From IMG/VR virus record IMGVR_UViG_3300036806_000012, positions 1 through 41,368 of that record: a DNA stretch of 41,368 nt; one strand, 5' to 3'. A model generated the notes under the pieces. It ran no database searches, had not been told where the DNA came from, and saw nothing but the letters and a program-made list of their open reading frames with translations. The position numbers were made by a program, and so were the translations under genes. Positions within the stretch are counted from its first letter, which is position 1; each line of letters begins with the position of its first letter. Shown in pieces: positions 22,037 through 30,303 of the stretch. This DNA comes from a virus.

Positions 22037-22237
22037 CTAGAGAAATTTACGGAATTCGGCCGCCATCTCTGTGGCCTTCTCCATCTCACCTGCCAGCCTT
22101 GCACGAAGCTCGTCTGCTTCGTCCTGGGTAATCGCGCCCGATTCATGCAGGACAGTGACGTTGCCAATGTCGATCTCACAACGCTCAGCGAATGCCTCTA
22201 TCGCTGCAATCATCACCATCCGTGCGTTCTCGCCCAT
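22037..22237 (-). CDS. Small helical protein, paralogue of 22493-22705
   Basis: 66 residues: MGENARMVMIAAIEAFAERCEIDIGNVTVLHESGAITQDEADELRARLAGEMEKATEMAAEF. The layout (helix A with A-R/Q...I.A, then EIDI, then an E-A-x-E-hxAR-x-x-GE helix) is shared with the 70-residue gene 250 nt upstream, so the two look like duplicated copies. The ATG overlaps the preceding stop (TGATG). The open frame also has a TTG one codon earlier, which is less likely. Function unknown. Confidence 0.6.
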   Translation of the reverse strand: MGENARMVMIAAIEAFAERCEIDIGNVTVLHESGAITQDEADELRARLAGEMEKATEMAAEFRKFL

Positions 22238-22479
22238 CAAAGTCCTCTCTGTTGTGCCAGTGGCACCACCTTGACCGAAGGCTTCGGAGCGGGGGCTGGA
22301 TGACTATCGAACGCGCCCAGGGAATACAGGCTGATCAGCACCGTCACAGCCGCAATCACGATAGCGATGATGATCTCGCCTGCACCCCAGAACCTGACTG
22401 TGGGCCGGGAGCTGTATCCAGGCCTGAGACCTGGAGGAATTGGACCTTCGTTCGAGAAGTGATCTGGATGCATCTTCAC
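22237..22479 (-). CDS. Single-pass membrane protein (80 aa)
   Basis: The N-terminal ~30 residues are polar and Pro-rich (MKMHPDHFSNEGPIPPGLRPGYS). Next comes one transmembrane span (EIIIAIVIAAVTVLISLYSL), then a short Pro/Ala-rich tail. The start may be GTG at 22479 (GGGAGAGAC upstream) or ATG at 22473. Function unknown. Confidence 0.6.
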   Translation of the reverse strand: MKMHPDHFSNEGPIPPGLRPGYSSRPTVRFWGAGEIIIAIVIAAVTVLISLYSLGAFDSHPAPAPKPSVKVVPLAQQRGL

Positions 22480-22492
22480 GTCTCTCCCTAAC

Positions 22493-22705
22493 TTACGGAT
22501 TCCAGCCTCTGAAGAGTTTAACCTCTTCGATCCATGTGTTGATTATGTCAAGTTCTCCCTGCATCCTCGCAAGGATCTCGTTTGTTTCTTCTTCGGAGAA
22601 CACCTCTTCTTCGTTGAGCTTCTTGGTCTTCGCTATGTCTTCTTCAAGCTTCTCTGAATATGCGTTGAGAGCCTGAAGAAGAATACGCTGTGCTTCGGTT
22701 GCCAT
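22493..22705 (-). CDS. Small helical protein, paralogue of 22037-22237
   Basis: 70 residues: MATEAQRILLQALNAYSEKLEEDIAKTKKLNEEEVFSEEETNEILARMQGELDIINTWIEEVKLF. It is highly charged and helical throughout. ATG at 22705 overlaps the stop of a 53-residue gene (TGATGG). The frame extends upstream to 22756 without a binding site. It aligns with the 66-residue gene downstream; function unknown. Confidence 0.6.
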   Translation of the reverse strand: MATEAQRILLQALNAYSEKLEEDIAKTKKLNEEEVFSEEETNEILARMQGELDIINTWIEEVKLFRGWNP

Positions 22706-22866
22706 CAGTTCTCTTCTCTGAGAACTTCGACGTGGTCGCCAGTGAACTGCCTGCATCTTTCGGTTGGATGCTCACTGACTTCTGCTCTGCACTTGCAGTA
22801 GAGCAAGACAGGAACATTCTTGATCAGGACAGACCTCGATGGCGTAACGACTGTGTCTTTGCGCAT
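22705..22866 (-). CDS. 53-residue protein with Cys residues
   Basis: A short frame MRKDTVVTPSRSVLIKNVPV, then LLYCKCRAEV and ERCRQFTGDHVEVLREEN. TAGGAGA sits just before the ATG, 8 nt after the polymerase stop. The CKC and later Cys, with neighbouring His (SEHPTERC, GDHVEV), could bind a metal ion. Not recognised. Confidence 0.6.
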   Translation of the reverse strand: MRKDTVVTPSRSVLIKNVPVLLYCKCRAEVSEHPTERCRQFTGDHVEVLREEN

Positions 22867-22874
22867 TGATTCTC

Positions 22875-25800
22875 CTAACTAGTGAACCACTCAAAGTCTC
22901 CGTAATGAGAGACATTCTTGCGGGCAGCGTCTGACAGCTTCCGGAAATAGTCCATGTCGATGTCAGCTTCAAGGCCGAGCTCCTTGACGGCTACTGCTTC
23001 TCGCCAGAAGAATCCTTTAGTTCCACCGACAGAATAGTACTTTCCCTCTTTTTCGCGGAGGAGTGTCGCCCCGCCGGTTCCAGATCGAACAGGCACGAAG
23101 CTACCCGCTCGTCCAACAAAGTGAGGCTCTTCTTCGCCAGTCTGGAGATAAAGCGAAGTGGTGACCGTCTTAGTTTGGCAGTAGTCATCGAAGTTAACCT
23201 CCTCTCCGCTGAACAGAGTCTTGAACACGTATGGTTCCTGGAACTGAGCTCCGATCGCAATCCACTTACCGTACTCAGTAAGCGCGATGTAGACCGCATC
23301 ATTCACAAGACAGAATCTGTCGTAGGTCGTCTCGTGCTCGAAGTCGTACCCGTATTCTTTCCCGAAGTCTATGACGTACTGAATGATCTCAGGCGACGCA
23401 TTCGGGATCTTGATCGAATCCGTCTTGATGTGGATGACGCTGAATCCCTTGTGCTGGACAGCTTCCTTCAGCTCGATCATGAACAAGGCGCCACGCTTTG
23501 CGACGATGTTGTCCTTGTTTCGGTTGTCCCTGAACGGGTTGGGGAAGCTCGCACTTGTCAGGCCATACACGATGTTGATGACCAGCTTCAGAGCCTCTGC
23601 AAGCGCCTTAGCATCTGCCTCTGAGTCCAGGAACGGCTCAAGGGCACCGCCGAGCATTGACTTAGCTGCTCGGTAATCCTTCCGTTTGATAGCGACACGA
23701 GCATCTTTGAGGTCTGAGAACTTCTTCGTGTAAGGGCCAAATAGATCGAGCAGTACAATGGAAGTCGGGTGCATGGAGGCAACATCCAGCACGGCGACAT
23801 CTGTATACATTCCAGGTTCTGCGTAGACATAACCGCCTTCTCCTGTCACTTCGCCCTTGTACATGCTCGTACCGGAGTCGTAGTAATACCCTGGGAACGT
23901 GTTCGACAGATCTGTGTAGATGAACTCTTCCTGCACGTTCTTCGCGTCGCCGAAGATGATCTTGGCTGTGTGTCGCTGAGTCGTGTCATTCACAGTCAGA
24001 CCGCTCAGTGAAGCCAGTATCTTCCTTGCGACGAAGTCTTGTTTCCGGTCATCGAATACGGCTTCCGTCGTAACGACGTCGTTCGCACAGTAATCGGTGA
24101 CCTCTTCCCATTTCTCAGGGGGAACTGGCTGATCCCATGGATAACTGAGCTCTTTGTGATTGAGTCCGAGCTCGATCTGGAACCGCTTCAGTGACTGTCT
24201 CTTGCTCGAGAAGTCCCATACATCGGCATACGACAGGCCATATGCGTCGCCGAACATGGTGCTTTTCTCGTTTGCTACGATCCTCTGACTCAGTGCGAAG
24301 AGATCCTTCTCACTGTAGCTCATGATGCGGGCATAAAGAATGTGGTTATCGTAGCGCCGGCAATTGAAACCCACGAGGCGAGTCTTGCAAAGCTCCTCGA
24401 TTGCAGCCGGCTTCGGGTTAACCATCTTTACGACGTTCGCGTCGCCTTGGTACTTCCAGCACACTACGAAGAGGTTCGGGAATACCTCGACATCGTAGAA
24501 TACAAGGCGGTCATCTTCAGCCTCAGCTGGTTCAGACTTCTCCGACTCGGACGCGAACTGCATCGACATCACTAGCTTGACGCAGTACACCGAATGGTTG
24601 GTGGATCCATTGGCGAATGCCAGTATCCTTCCACGCAGATCGGTAACGTCGTAAGGCATCCCCGAGTTCCATGCGTCCTCAAGGATCTTCCAGATGAAGT
24701 CAATGCTGGACTTCGTTCCGGGATGAATTTCCTTTCTCAGGTTCCGCAAGATCAGATCACGCAGAGCGCGTTCACTTCTCATCGTGTCGGAATCAAGCAC
24801 TTTCCTCTCCTTGTGCGGCAATCCACTTCTGATCGTCGCGATAGGAACATTGTTGCAGTTTGTCAGCCGGCGCCGAAGAGAAGCGTCGTCAGGGAAAGTT
24901 TTCACCTCGATGCCCAGGCTGTAGTCATGGCTAAGCTCTGAGTCATCTCCTTCGTAAAAGTAATGCAGATGAATGCCAGCCCCGCCCTGGCTGAACTCCC
25001 CGTATGTTGCTGGCCACAAACTCGCGGCGGAGAGATTCTTAGCAAGGCTCTTATTACCGTCATCATCCTTGAGATCGAAATCGATGACTATGAGTTTTCT
25101 GCCTGGCTTAATGTAGTGCAGTTTGGTTGTGTCCAGGTCCGACAGCTTTGTGCTGACTTTGGCCCAGGGTATTCCAGGCTTTCCGTCGTCTCTTGCATAC
25201 TGAGCTGGTGCCTCAGCAAACAAAGCGTCGAACAACGATTCCTTGTTCTCCATCACAAGGGAAGGTGGCTCTTCATCCTCAAGGGGGGTTATTGACAGCT
25301 TCTCGGTTTTGAAACCTGTGAACAAGCTCCAGACCTGTACACCGTCAACTCGTCCTCTTTCTGAGAAATGAGAGAAGTAGTTCCTCAGCTCATCCCTGAA
25401 CCGGCCAAGGTTGAGCTTCCAGTCATAACCGCCCTCGTCACAGAACGTCTTGTAGAGTGTCCAGGCCTGCTTGAGAGTCGTCCCGTCTTGCTCCTTGAAC
25501 AGCTCATAGTTTCTTGCCAGGAAATTGTAGAACACGTCAGTCCTGACAATCATGTCTGTTGGACGGTAACGGGAGAAGTAATTCGGTCCACGGCTTCTGT
25601 AATGCTCCAGGCAGTGATGCGCTATGGCGCCCAGCTCAAATGCGATTCCGTGTTTGGCTGCGTCGTATTCATTCACAGGAAGAAGATCTCCTGTGGGATG
25701 AACATCAATCAGCCGGCGGATAAGACCCGACTTGGCGTCTGTGATCCTGACTGACTGATTCGAGCCGACAAACAGCAGAGCGTTGATTCTTCCTTGATAT

Positions 25801-26570
25801 GGCGATCTGTACTTCTCATTGATGATGATGTCTTCATGCGACACGATCGAATTGAGCTGTGTATTGTCCTCGATCTTTGAAAGGTCACCATCATGCTGAA
25901 TCGCCACAAGAGGATTGTTCTTGAAGGATTCTGATGCGAACGCATTGCTCGAACCAGTCAGCGCCTTCGCATCGAAGACCGCTGTATATCCTTCGAACAG
26001 CATCTTGAGGATGTCCAGAAACGTCGACTTGCCCGTTCCTGCCTCTCCATACAGAACGAAGAACTTCTGGATCTTCTTGGAATCCCCAGACAAGATTGAG
26101 CCAATCGCCCATTCAAGCTTATCTCGTTCTTCAGGGGCGTAGAGCGTTCCCATCAACTTGTCATAGGCGACTGTAGGACCTGCTTCCAGTGCGTAAGGAA
26201 GCCGTCTTGTGCAGTAATCTCCTTTCTTCGGCGGCGTGTTAGAAAATGCCAGTACTCCGTCTAGCTGCTGGTGAGAACTTGGAAGATTACCAGCGTAGCT
26301 GCGGAAGTCCTTCCATACATTACTCTTATAGCTACTGAGAGATTTGACACGAATCGATCCCTCAAGCTTATCCGCATGAGCGTACAGATCAGCATCGACA
26401 AGGCGCTGGACGTCATACTCGTTAAGTGACCACAGTCCAGTTTCCTCGTCCCACACCGCATAGAAGGAACCGCCACGAATCATCAGGTCTTTTGACGGGC
26501 GGACGATGAAGTCCGGGTAAATCTCAATACCGGTCTTCGTCTCTCGCTCTCTGACCTGATAGAAATCCAT
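22875..26570 (-). CDS. SF3 helicase - PrimPol - family B DNA polymerase fusion
   Basis: One 1231-residue chain holds three replication enzymes. Residues ~130-330 are a P4/D5-type SF3 helicase: Walker A GEAGTGKST (175-183), Walker B region VAIQHDGD (222-229), sensor LLFVGSNQ (265-272), arginine finger LIRRLID (283-289). Residues ~460-670 are an archaeo-eukaryotic PrimPol: IDFDLK (496-501), GGAGIHLHY (529-537), IEVKTF (554-559), then a helical primase tail. Residues ~685-845 are a DnaQ-like 3'-5' exonuclease: YDVEVF (692-697), GFNCRRYDNH (734-743), YCANDVV (827-833). Residues ~920-1231 are PolB: motif A DVASMHPTSI (929-938), motif B KLVINIVYG (995-1003), motif C KTDSIKI (1049-1055). PolB motif C is usually DTDS; here Lys replaces the first Asp. 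The frame is open throughout, and each motif set is complete except as noted. Confidence 0.88.
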   Translation of the reverse strand: MDFYQVRERETKTGIEIYPDFIVRPSKDLMIRGGSFYAVWDEETGLWSLNEYDVQRLVDADLYAHADKLEGSIRVKSLSSYKSNVWKDFRSYAGNLPSSHQQLDGVLAFSNTPPKKGDYCTRRLPYALEAGPTVAYDKLMGTLYAPEERDKLEWAIGSILSGDSKKIQKFFVLYGEAGTGKSTFLDILKMLFEGYTAVFDAKALTGSSNAFASESFKNNPLVAIQHDGDLSKIEDNTQLNSIVSHEDIIINEKYRSPYQGRINALLFVGSNQSVRITDAKSGLIRRLIDVHPTGDLLPVNEYDAAKHGIAFELGAIAHHCLEHYRSRGPNYFSRYRPTDMIVRTDVFYNFLARNYELFKEQDGTTLKQAWTLYKTFCDEGGYDWKLNLGRFRDELRNYFSHFSERGRVDGVQVWSLFTGFKTEKLSITPLEDEEPPSLVMENKESLFDALFAEAPAQYARDDGKPGIPWAKVSTKLSDLDTTKLHYIKPGRKLIVIDFDLKDDDGNKSLAKNLSAASLWPATYGEFSQGGAGIHLHYFYEGDDSELSHDYSLGIEVKTFPDDASLRRRLTNCNNVPIATIRSGLPHKERKVLDSDTMRSERALRDLILRNLRKEIHPGTKSSIDFIWKILEDAWNSGMPYDVTDLRGRILAFANGSTNHSVYCVKLVMSMQFASESEKSEPAEAEDDRLVFYDVEVFPNLFVVCWKYQGDANVVKMVNPKPAAIEELCKTRLVGFNCRRYDNHILYARIMSYSEKDLFALSQRIVANEKSTMFGDAYGLSYADVWDFSSKRQSLKRFQIELGLNHKELSYPWDQPVPPEKWEEVTDYCANDVVTTEAVFDDRKQDFVARKILASLSGLTVNDTTQRHTAKIIFGDAKNVQEEFIYTDLSNTFPGYYYDSGTSMYKGEVTGEGGYVYAEPGMYTDVAVLDVASMHPTSIVLLDLFGPYTKKFSDLKDARVAIKRKDYRAAKSMLGGALEPFLDSEADAKALAEALKLVINIVYGLTSASFPNPFRDNRNKDNIVAKRGALFMIELKEAVQHKGFSVIHIKTDSIKIPNASPEIIQYVIDFGKEYGYDFEHETTYDRFCLVNDAVYIALTEYGKWIAIGAQFQEPYVFKTLFSGEEVNFDDYCQTKTVTTSLYLQTGEEEPHFVGRAGSFVPVRSGTGGATLLREKEGKYYSVGGTKGFFWREAVAVKELGLEADIDMDYFRKLSDAARKNVSHYGDFEWFTS

Positions 26571-26591
26571 TCAAGTTCCTCCCTTGCATGT

Positions 26592-27131
26592 CTAGTAGAG
26601 ACGGTTTTCATTCATGTACGCACCCATCTGGTACCAGAGTTCTACTCGTCTCTGGTCCTTCAAGGGACGCATTAGAGGAAACAGCCCACCTGAGCCGCGG
26701 GCTGTGTATCTCCGGTTGTTGAATCTGTTGAGGCTACTGACGATTCGTCTTTGCGAGGCAGAAAGAGAGTAACAGTAGGGGTCACTGAGATGATCCAGTT
26801 TCAGATTTTGCAGGAATATGCCGAACCACATGGCCATGTCCTGCTCAACCATGACACTGGCTCTCTTTGCAAGAGCAACCAGGACCTCGAATATGCTTAC
26901 TTCTCTTTCGTACAGCACCACACCCGAACGGTTTTTCATGAACGTATTACGAAGTTCGAAAGCGTCACCTTGACGGTTCTCGTCCATCGCGATAAGAACC
27001 TTGAATGGAATCTCGTGCATGATCTCACATACCTGGGTATAGCTGTGTGGCGAATCGACGTCCCGGACTGTACACACCTGGTTGTAAAGCCAGATGAAAT
27101 ACAGTCCGGGCAACCGACTGTCGGACATCAA
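26592..27131 (-). CDS. Conserved phage protein of unknown function (179 aa)
   Basis: Contains IAMDENRQGDAFELRNTF (48-65), SIFEVLVALAKRASVMVEQD (79-98), MWFGIFLQNLKLDHLSD and a C-terminal GSGGLFPLMRP...RRVELWYQMGAYMNENRLY. I recall this arrangement (PMDENRxxDGxxLR...SVLEMMVALA...GGLFxI...EIWYQMxxYL) from many phages of gut Firmicutes and Actinobacteria. It has no known activity. The gene lies directly upstream of the polymerase and overlaps the membrane-protein gene by 4 nt, so an early or replication-linked role is likely. Confidence 0.7.
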   Translation of the reverse strand: MMSDSRLPGLYFIWLYNQVCTVRDVDSPHSYTQVCEIMHEIPFKVLIAMDENRQGDAFELRNTFMKNRSGVVLYEREVSIFEVLVALAKRASVMVEQDMAMWFGIFLQNLKLDHLSDPYCYSLSASQRRIVSSLNRFNNRRYTARGSGGLFPLMRPLKDQRRVELWYQMGAYMNENRLY

Positions 27132-27871
27132 GTCCCCTTTCCGGCCGGATTGCCGTAGTTGAGGACTGCTTCCGCGTACGACTGGGCACTCAGAATGATC
27201 TCGAAGTCGATCTCGAGATCTTCGTTCCTGACGTATCTGATATGCGGGTCTTGGGAGATTCCGCCGAAACTCAGAGCCGACAAAGGCCCGACCGTCTTGA
27301 GGATGTCCCTGATGGGCAACTCCTGGTCGTCGGCGAGCACTTTGTCACCAGCATAGTACGTAATGGTGAGCTGCTGAATGCCTGGACCGGATTCTCCGAA
27401 CTCTTGGACCGAAATGGCATACGGCTTGCTCGTGTCTCGCGGAGTAATGTCTATGTCTCCAGACTTTTCGGGCGAAGACGTCTCAGCATCTCCATCCCCC
27501 AAGTCCAGCTTGTCTCTTCCAGCCAGTCCGTCTTCGCCATCACCTCCGCCAGACTGCTTGTCATCAGGATCGGCTGTGGCTGGGATATCGTCAGTGATTC
27601 TGAAGGAATCGACCACAATCCCGGACTCGTAGTCCACGGTGGGTGGCCCGACGATTCCGTGATCACCTTGGCTGGCCACAAAATCAGCTCTGGCATCGGC
27701 GGCTCGTTTTGAATAATGGGCCTTGACTGCTTCGACCTCGTCGTCGAGACGTGCTGCGAGTCTTTGCTCCAGCACGACGCGAGCATACTGGTAACCAGCA
27801 AGCCCACCGAGGCCAAAGCCGACCAGAGCACCACCCAGAACAGACACGACATCTATCCTCATCCTCTCCAT
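27128..27871 (-). CDS. Membrane-anchored conserved phage protein (247 aa)
   Basis: An N-terminal Gly-rich transmembrane span (VLGGALVGFGLGGLAGYQYA) is followed by a coiled-coil stretch. A long acidic, Gly-rich disordered segment comes next (~95-150). The folded C-terminal part carries KPYAISVQEFGESGPGIQQLTITYYAG, YVRNEDLEIDFEIIL and AEAVLNYG. From memory, that C-terminal part (PYVISPxEFGE...LTYYADGVL...VRNxxLxxDYEIL) is common in phages of gut bacteria and of unknown function. It is probably anchored in the cell membrane with the C-terminal part in the cytoplasm or outside; topology is not clear. Confidence 0.65.
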   Translation of the reverse strand: MERMRIDVVSVLGGALVGFGLGGLAGYQYARVVLEQRLAARLDDEVEAVKAHYSKRAADARADFVASQGDHGIVGPPTVDYESGIVVDSFRITDDIPATADPDDKQSGGGDGEDGLAGRDKLDLGDGDAETSSPEKSGDIDITPRDTSKPYAISVQEFGESGPGIQQLTITYYAGDKVLADDQELPIRDILKTVGPLSALSFGGISQDPHIRYVRNEDLEIDFEIILSAQSYAEAVLNYGNPAGKGT

Positions 27872-27872
27872 A

Positions 27873-28742
27873 TCAGATCCTTATCGGGCCGTCGACGTTG
27901 AAGTCGAGGAGAACAGTGTGCTCGATGAGATTCACGAACGCACGGTTCCCTTCGTCTCCGATCGAATAGAGACCGAAGTCGACGAAGCCGTCTCCATCTC
28001 CCTTGAGCTTCCAGCCCACGATCTGCCCGGCCTGCGAGCGTTCCAGGCCAAGCGCCTCATAGACCTCGTTCAGGAAGACATATCCATATGCGCGCAGGCG
28101 GTCATTAGCCCAGTCCTGCTGACTGCGAAGAAAGAGAAGGTTGTACTCCGGGGTCTTCGTCCAGTTACGGCTGGCTTCATCGAAGAACCTGGCGTACGGA
28201 GACGGCGGGATGTTTGCAGGATCAATGATCTCGCAAGCCTCTCCTTGCTCATTGAAGCTTTCGATCGCCCGCACGTTTCTGTACAGAGCCTCCTCTTCCT
28301 CCTCTCCGAGCCTCTCAGAGACACGCTTCCTGTACGCCTTGTATCCGGCGTCCAGAGCTGTGTACGCAGCCAGCAGACTTGCCTGGCGCTTGAGCATTAT
28401 GCCGTGAGCACTGAGAATGCAGACGATGGAAGCTGAGCCGATGATGAGCGGCGGCGCATACGCCTTGGCAAGGATCACACCGCTTTCGGCATAAGCCTTG
28501 CCAAGACGCTCCACCTTCTGCCTGTCGTTGTCCTCTTCGAGCGTGGACAGGATCCTGGCGTTCTTCAGCTTGCCGTCGACGACAGCGAACTTGTCTTCGG
28601 CCTTTCTTGTGGCGATGACGGTCAGTGCAGTGGTCGCGATGAAACCCACCACGCCGGCGCCGGTGAGGAGCGTTGGGCCATTCTTGCTGAAGAAGAACCT
28701 TGTCGAGCCGACGGCTCGTGTTGCGAATACTGGTGGTTTCAT
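27873..28742 (-). CDS. DUF6353-like membrane protein, copy 1
   Basis: A 289-residue protein with two hydrophobic spans, GPTLLTGAGVVGFIATTALTVIA (~22-44) and PPLIIGSASIVCILSAHGIML (~97-117). A helical, charged stretch follows (AYRKRVSERLGEEEEEALYR). The C-terminal domain has NLLFLRSQQDWANDRLRAYGYVFLNEVYEALGLE, VGWKLKGDGDGFVDFGLY and VNLIEHTVLLDFNVDGPI. The same plan appears in the gene at 31582-32364, so they are paralogues. The family is widespread in phages of Gram-positive bacteria and uncharacterised. A role at the host membrane early in infection is a guess. Confidence 0.7.
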   Translation of the reverse strand: MKPPVFATRAVGSTRFFFSKNGPTLLTGAGVVGFIATTALTVIATRKAEDKFAVVDGKLKNARILSTLEEDNDRQKVERLGKAYAESGVILAKAYAPPLIIGSASIVCILSAHGIMLKRQASLLAAYTALDAGYKAYRKRVSERLGEEEEEALYRNVRAIESFNEQGEACEIIDPANIPPSPYARFFDEASRNWTKTPEYNLLFLRSQQDWANDRLRAYGYVFLNEVYEALGLERSQAGQIVGWKLKGDGDGFVDFGLYSIGDEGNRAFVNLIEHTVLLDFNVDGPIRI

Positions 28743-28764
28743 CTTGTTCCTCGTTCTTGGTTGG

Positions 28765-29355
28765 TTAGTAAGACCAGGCCGCGATCGGCTGGCCGTCGAT
28801 GTTCGGGGCGTACACGATCTGACCGTGCGGGCGGGGGACGTCGAACGCGACCCAGCCCGAAGAAGACTGGCCGGCTCCCAGATTTGCCGTCACGTCCTCG
28901 TTCTCCTGTGCCGAGTTCAGCGCCTCGAACGAGTTCCCGGTGTCAGTTGCGAACACGCGGCCACCGTTCATGACGTCACTGAAGTCGAACGTGTTGATCT
29001 GGAACCCATCACGGTACATCGAGTCGGCCGCAGCAGTGACATGAGCGACGACGTACCAGCCGTTGGCCGGCGCTTCGCCGAACTCGGGATCAGACGGGCG
29101 CTGGGTCACGGTCACCTTGTCGACCGAGACGGTTCCCTCTTCGTTGTTCTGGTTGTCGCCGATGTCAGCGTGATCACCGATCTTCAGCTGGGCTGGCCCC
29201 ACAGGAGCCGACGTCGACGAAACTGCAGCAGGCCTCGCCACTGGGGAAGCCTTGGCCGCGGGAGTTGCGTGCTGGGTTCCTCCGCAGGCACTCACGATCA
29301 TGAGCAAACCCACGACGAGAACCACGATACCCATGATGCGCTTCTTGTTAAGCAT
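28765..29355 (-). CDS. Lipoprotein with a DUF4352-like (Ig-fold) domain
   Basis: A 196-residue protein with a bacterial lipoprotein signal: MLNKKR, a hydrophobic core (IMGIVVLVVGLLMI) and lipobox VSAC at residues ~22-25. A Thr/Ala/Pro-rich linker leads to a domain (~60-190) with NNEEGTVSVDKVTVTQRPSD, NGWYVVAHVTAAAD and GWVAFDVPRPHG. This is the DUF4352/telokin-like Ig fold of secreted lipoproteins. The mature protein would be anchored outside the membrane. ATG at 29355 has GAAAGAGG upstream; the frame extends further but without a site. Phage lipoproteins of this size often block superinfection; here that is inference. Confidence 0.78.
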   Translation of the reverse strand: MLNKKRIMGIVVLVVGLLMIVSACGGTQHATPAAKASPVARPAAVSSTSAPVGPAQLKIGDHADIGDNQNNEEGTVSVDKVTVTQRPSDPEFGEAPANGWYVVAHVTAAADSMYRDGFQINTFDFSDVMNGGRVFATDTGNSFEALNSAQENEDVTANLGAGQSSSGWVAFDVPRPHGQIVYAPNIDGQPIAAWSY

Positions 29356-29518
29356 GAGAACTACCTCTTTCCTGGTTTTCTTGAGTACTACGTTTGTTTG
29401 TGATTCTCTGATAGATGACGAACACTTGCTCATCTGTCATATGCAAGACGCGGGCCTTCCATTTCATGCTTCCTGGATAGGCCTGTATGATCGCGCCTCG
29501 CATCTGGTCGGTCGTCAT
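29348..29518 (-). CDS. Small protein of unknown function (56 aa)
   Basis: Reads MTTDQMRGAIIQAYPGSMKW, continues KARVLHMTDEQVFVIYQRITNK, and ends in a polar tail. It lies 2 nt after the upstream stop and overlaps the lipoprotein start by 8 nt, filling what would otherwise be a gap in the operon. The compact alpha/beta pattern (RxAI..AYPGxxW...VxxMxDxQVxAIYxR) is common in short phage proteins. Function unknown. Confidence 0.65.
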   Translation of the reverse strand: MTTDQMRGAIIQAYPGSMKWKARVLHMTDEQVFVIYQRITNKRSTQENQERGSSHA

Positions 29519-29520
29519 GA

Positions 29521-30165
29521 CTAAGTGATGGGCTGAGTCCGCGGAAGGTTAAGGAGATAGCCTCCGCGGATCGCACGAACACTGGCCGACCGAAGATCGT
29601 ACCAGCCCCATTTGTCGTCGGTGAACTCGCCGGTCAGTCCGACAAGATCGTAGAGATCGGAGACTGTTGCTACTTCGTACTGACTGATCAGATCACGCAA
29701 CCGGTCGAGTACGTCTTCAGCTTCTCCGCGGCTTTCGAGGATGATGTCACTAAAGTTGTGAGTTGCCCTGTCTTGCCTGGACATCTCACGTCGTCGTTCC
29801 ATCTGCTGACCTAGCCGGCTGTAATTCGTGTAGCCAGGCCTGCTAGAAGACTGACGTGGTCTTGAGTCGCCGAACAGAATTCTCTCGATTCCCTGGCTGA
29901 CCGCATCCGAAACCATGTTTTTGGCTGCGGGTACCAGTACTTCCATGACGACGTAACTGACCACAGTGTGCGAATCTTCGCTGAAGAAAGTCTGAGACAT
30001 TCTCTCAATGACACCTCTCTTCCGCTTGACTGCTTCACCCTCGATTACCTTCTCAGGGCGAGCTTTCTCCTGAGGTTTGAGCTGTGCTTTCCTTGAGTTG
30101 GCGGGATAATCCACACGGACTTTGCTCTGGCGTCCGCTGCCAATATCGACATTCATTTCACTCAT
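29521..30165 (-). CDS. Conserved phage protein of unknown function (214 aa)
   Basis: A basic N-terminal half with KARPEKVIEGEAVKRKRGVIERMSQTFF precedes VVMEVLVPAAKNMVSDAVSQGIERILFG. A low-complexity SSSRPGYTNYSR stretch follows. The C-terminal part has DIILESRGEAEDVLDRLRDLISQYEVATVSDLYDLVG, YGWxDLR-like WGWYDLRSASVRAIRGGYLLNLP. I recall this domain order in many phages of gut Gram-positive bacteria, always as hypothetical. The hydrophobic segment is weak, so a peripheral membrane or nucleoid-binding protein is possible. The start at 30165 (AAGGAACACT upstream) is preferred to 30195. Confidence 0.65.
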   Translation of the reverse strand: MSEMNVDIGSGRQSKVRVDYPANSRKAQLKPQEKARPEKVIEGEAVKRKRGVIERMSQTFFSEDSHTVVSYVVMEVLVPAAKNMVSDAVSQGIERILFGDSRPRQSSSRPGYTNYSRLGQQMERRREMSRQDRATHNFSDIILESRGEAEDVLDRLRDLISQYEVATVSDLYDLVGLTGEFTDDKWGWYDLRSASVRAIRGGYLLNLPRTQPIT

Positions 30166-30303
30166 AGTGTTCCTTAACGTAGATGAAGGGCACATGCCTG
30201 GCGCAGGGCGGGGGGGTTGCCCAAGAATCGCCGGCTTTATTGTCGTTTAAGCTCGAGGACTGGAGACAGGGAGACCAGTCCAGAGTCCCTCCAGAAATGA
30301 ACG
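30166..30303 (-). other. Short gap with hairpin
   Basis: No gene. A perfect 7-bp stem GGACTGG/CCAGTCC (30257-30263 with 30275-30281) lies between the two flanking genes. A GGGC...GCCC pairing and a run of seven C on the minus strand follow near 30211. There is no T-run; probably an RNA-level element or leaky terminator. Confidence 0.4.

Noticed and set aside
28498-29403. Plus-strand open frame of 301 codons
   Set aside because: Runs opposite the DUF6353-like and lipoprotein genes, both well supported; low-complexity Arg/Val-rich translation.
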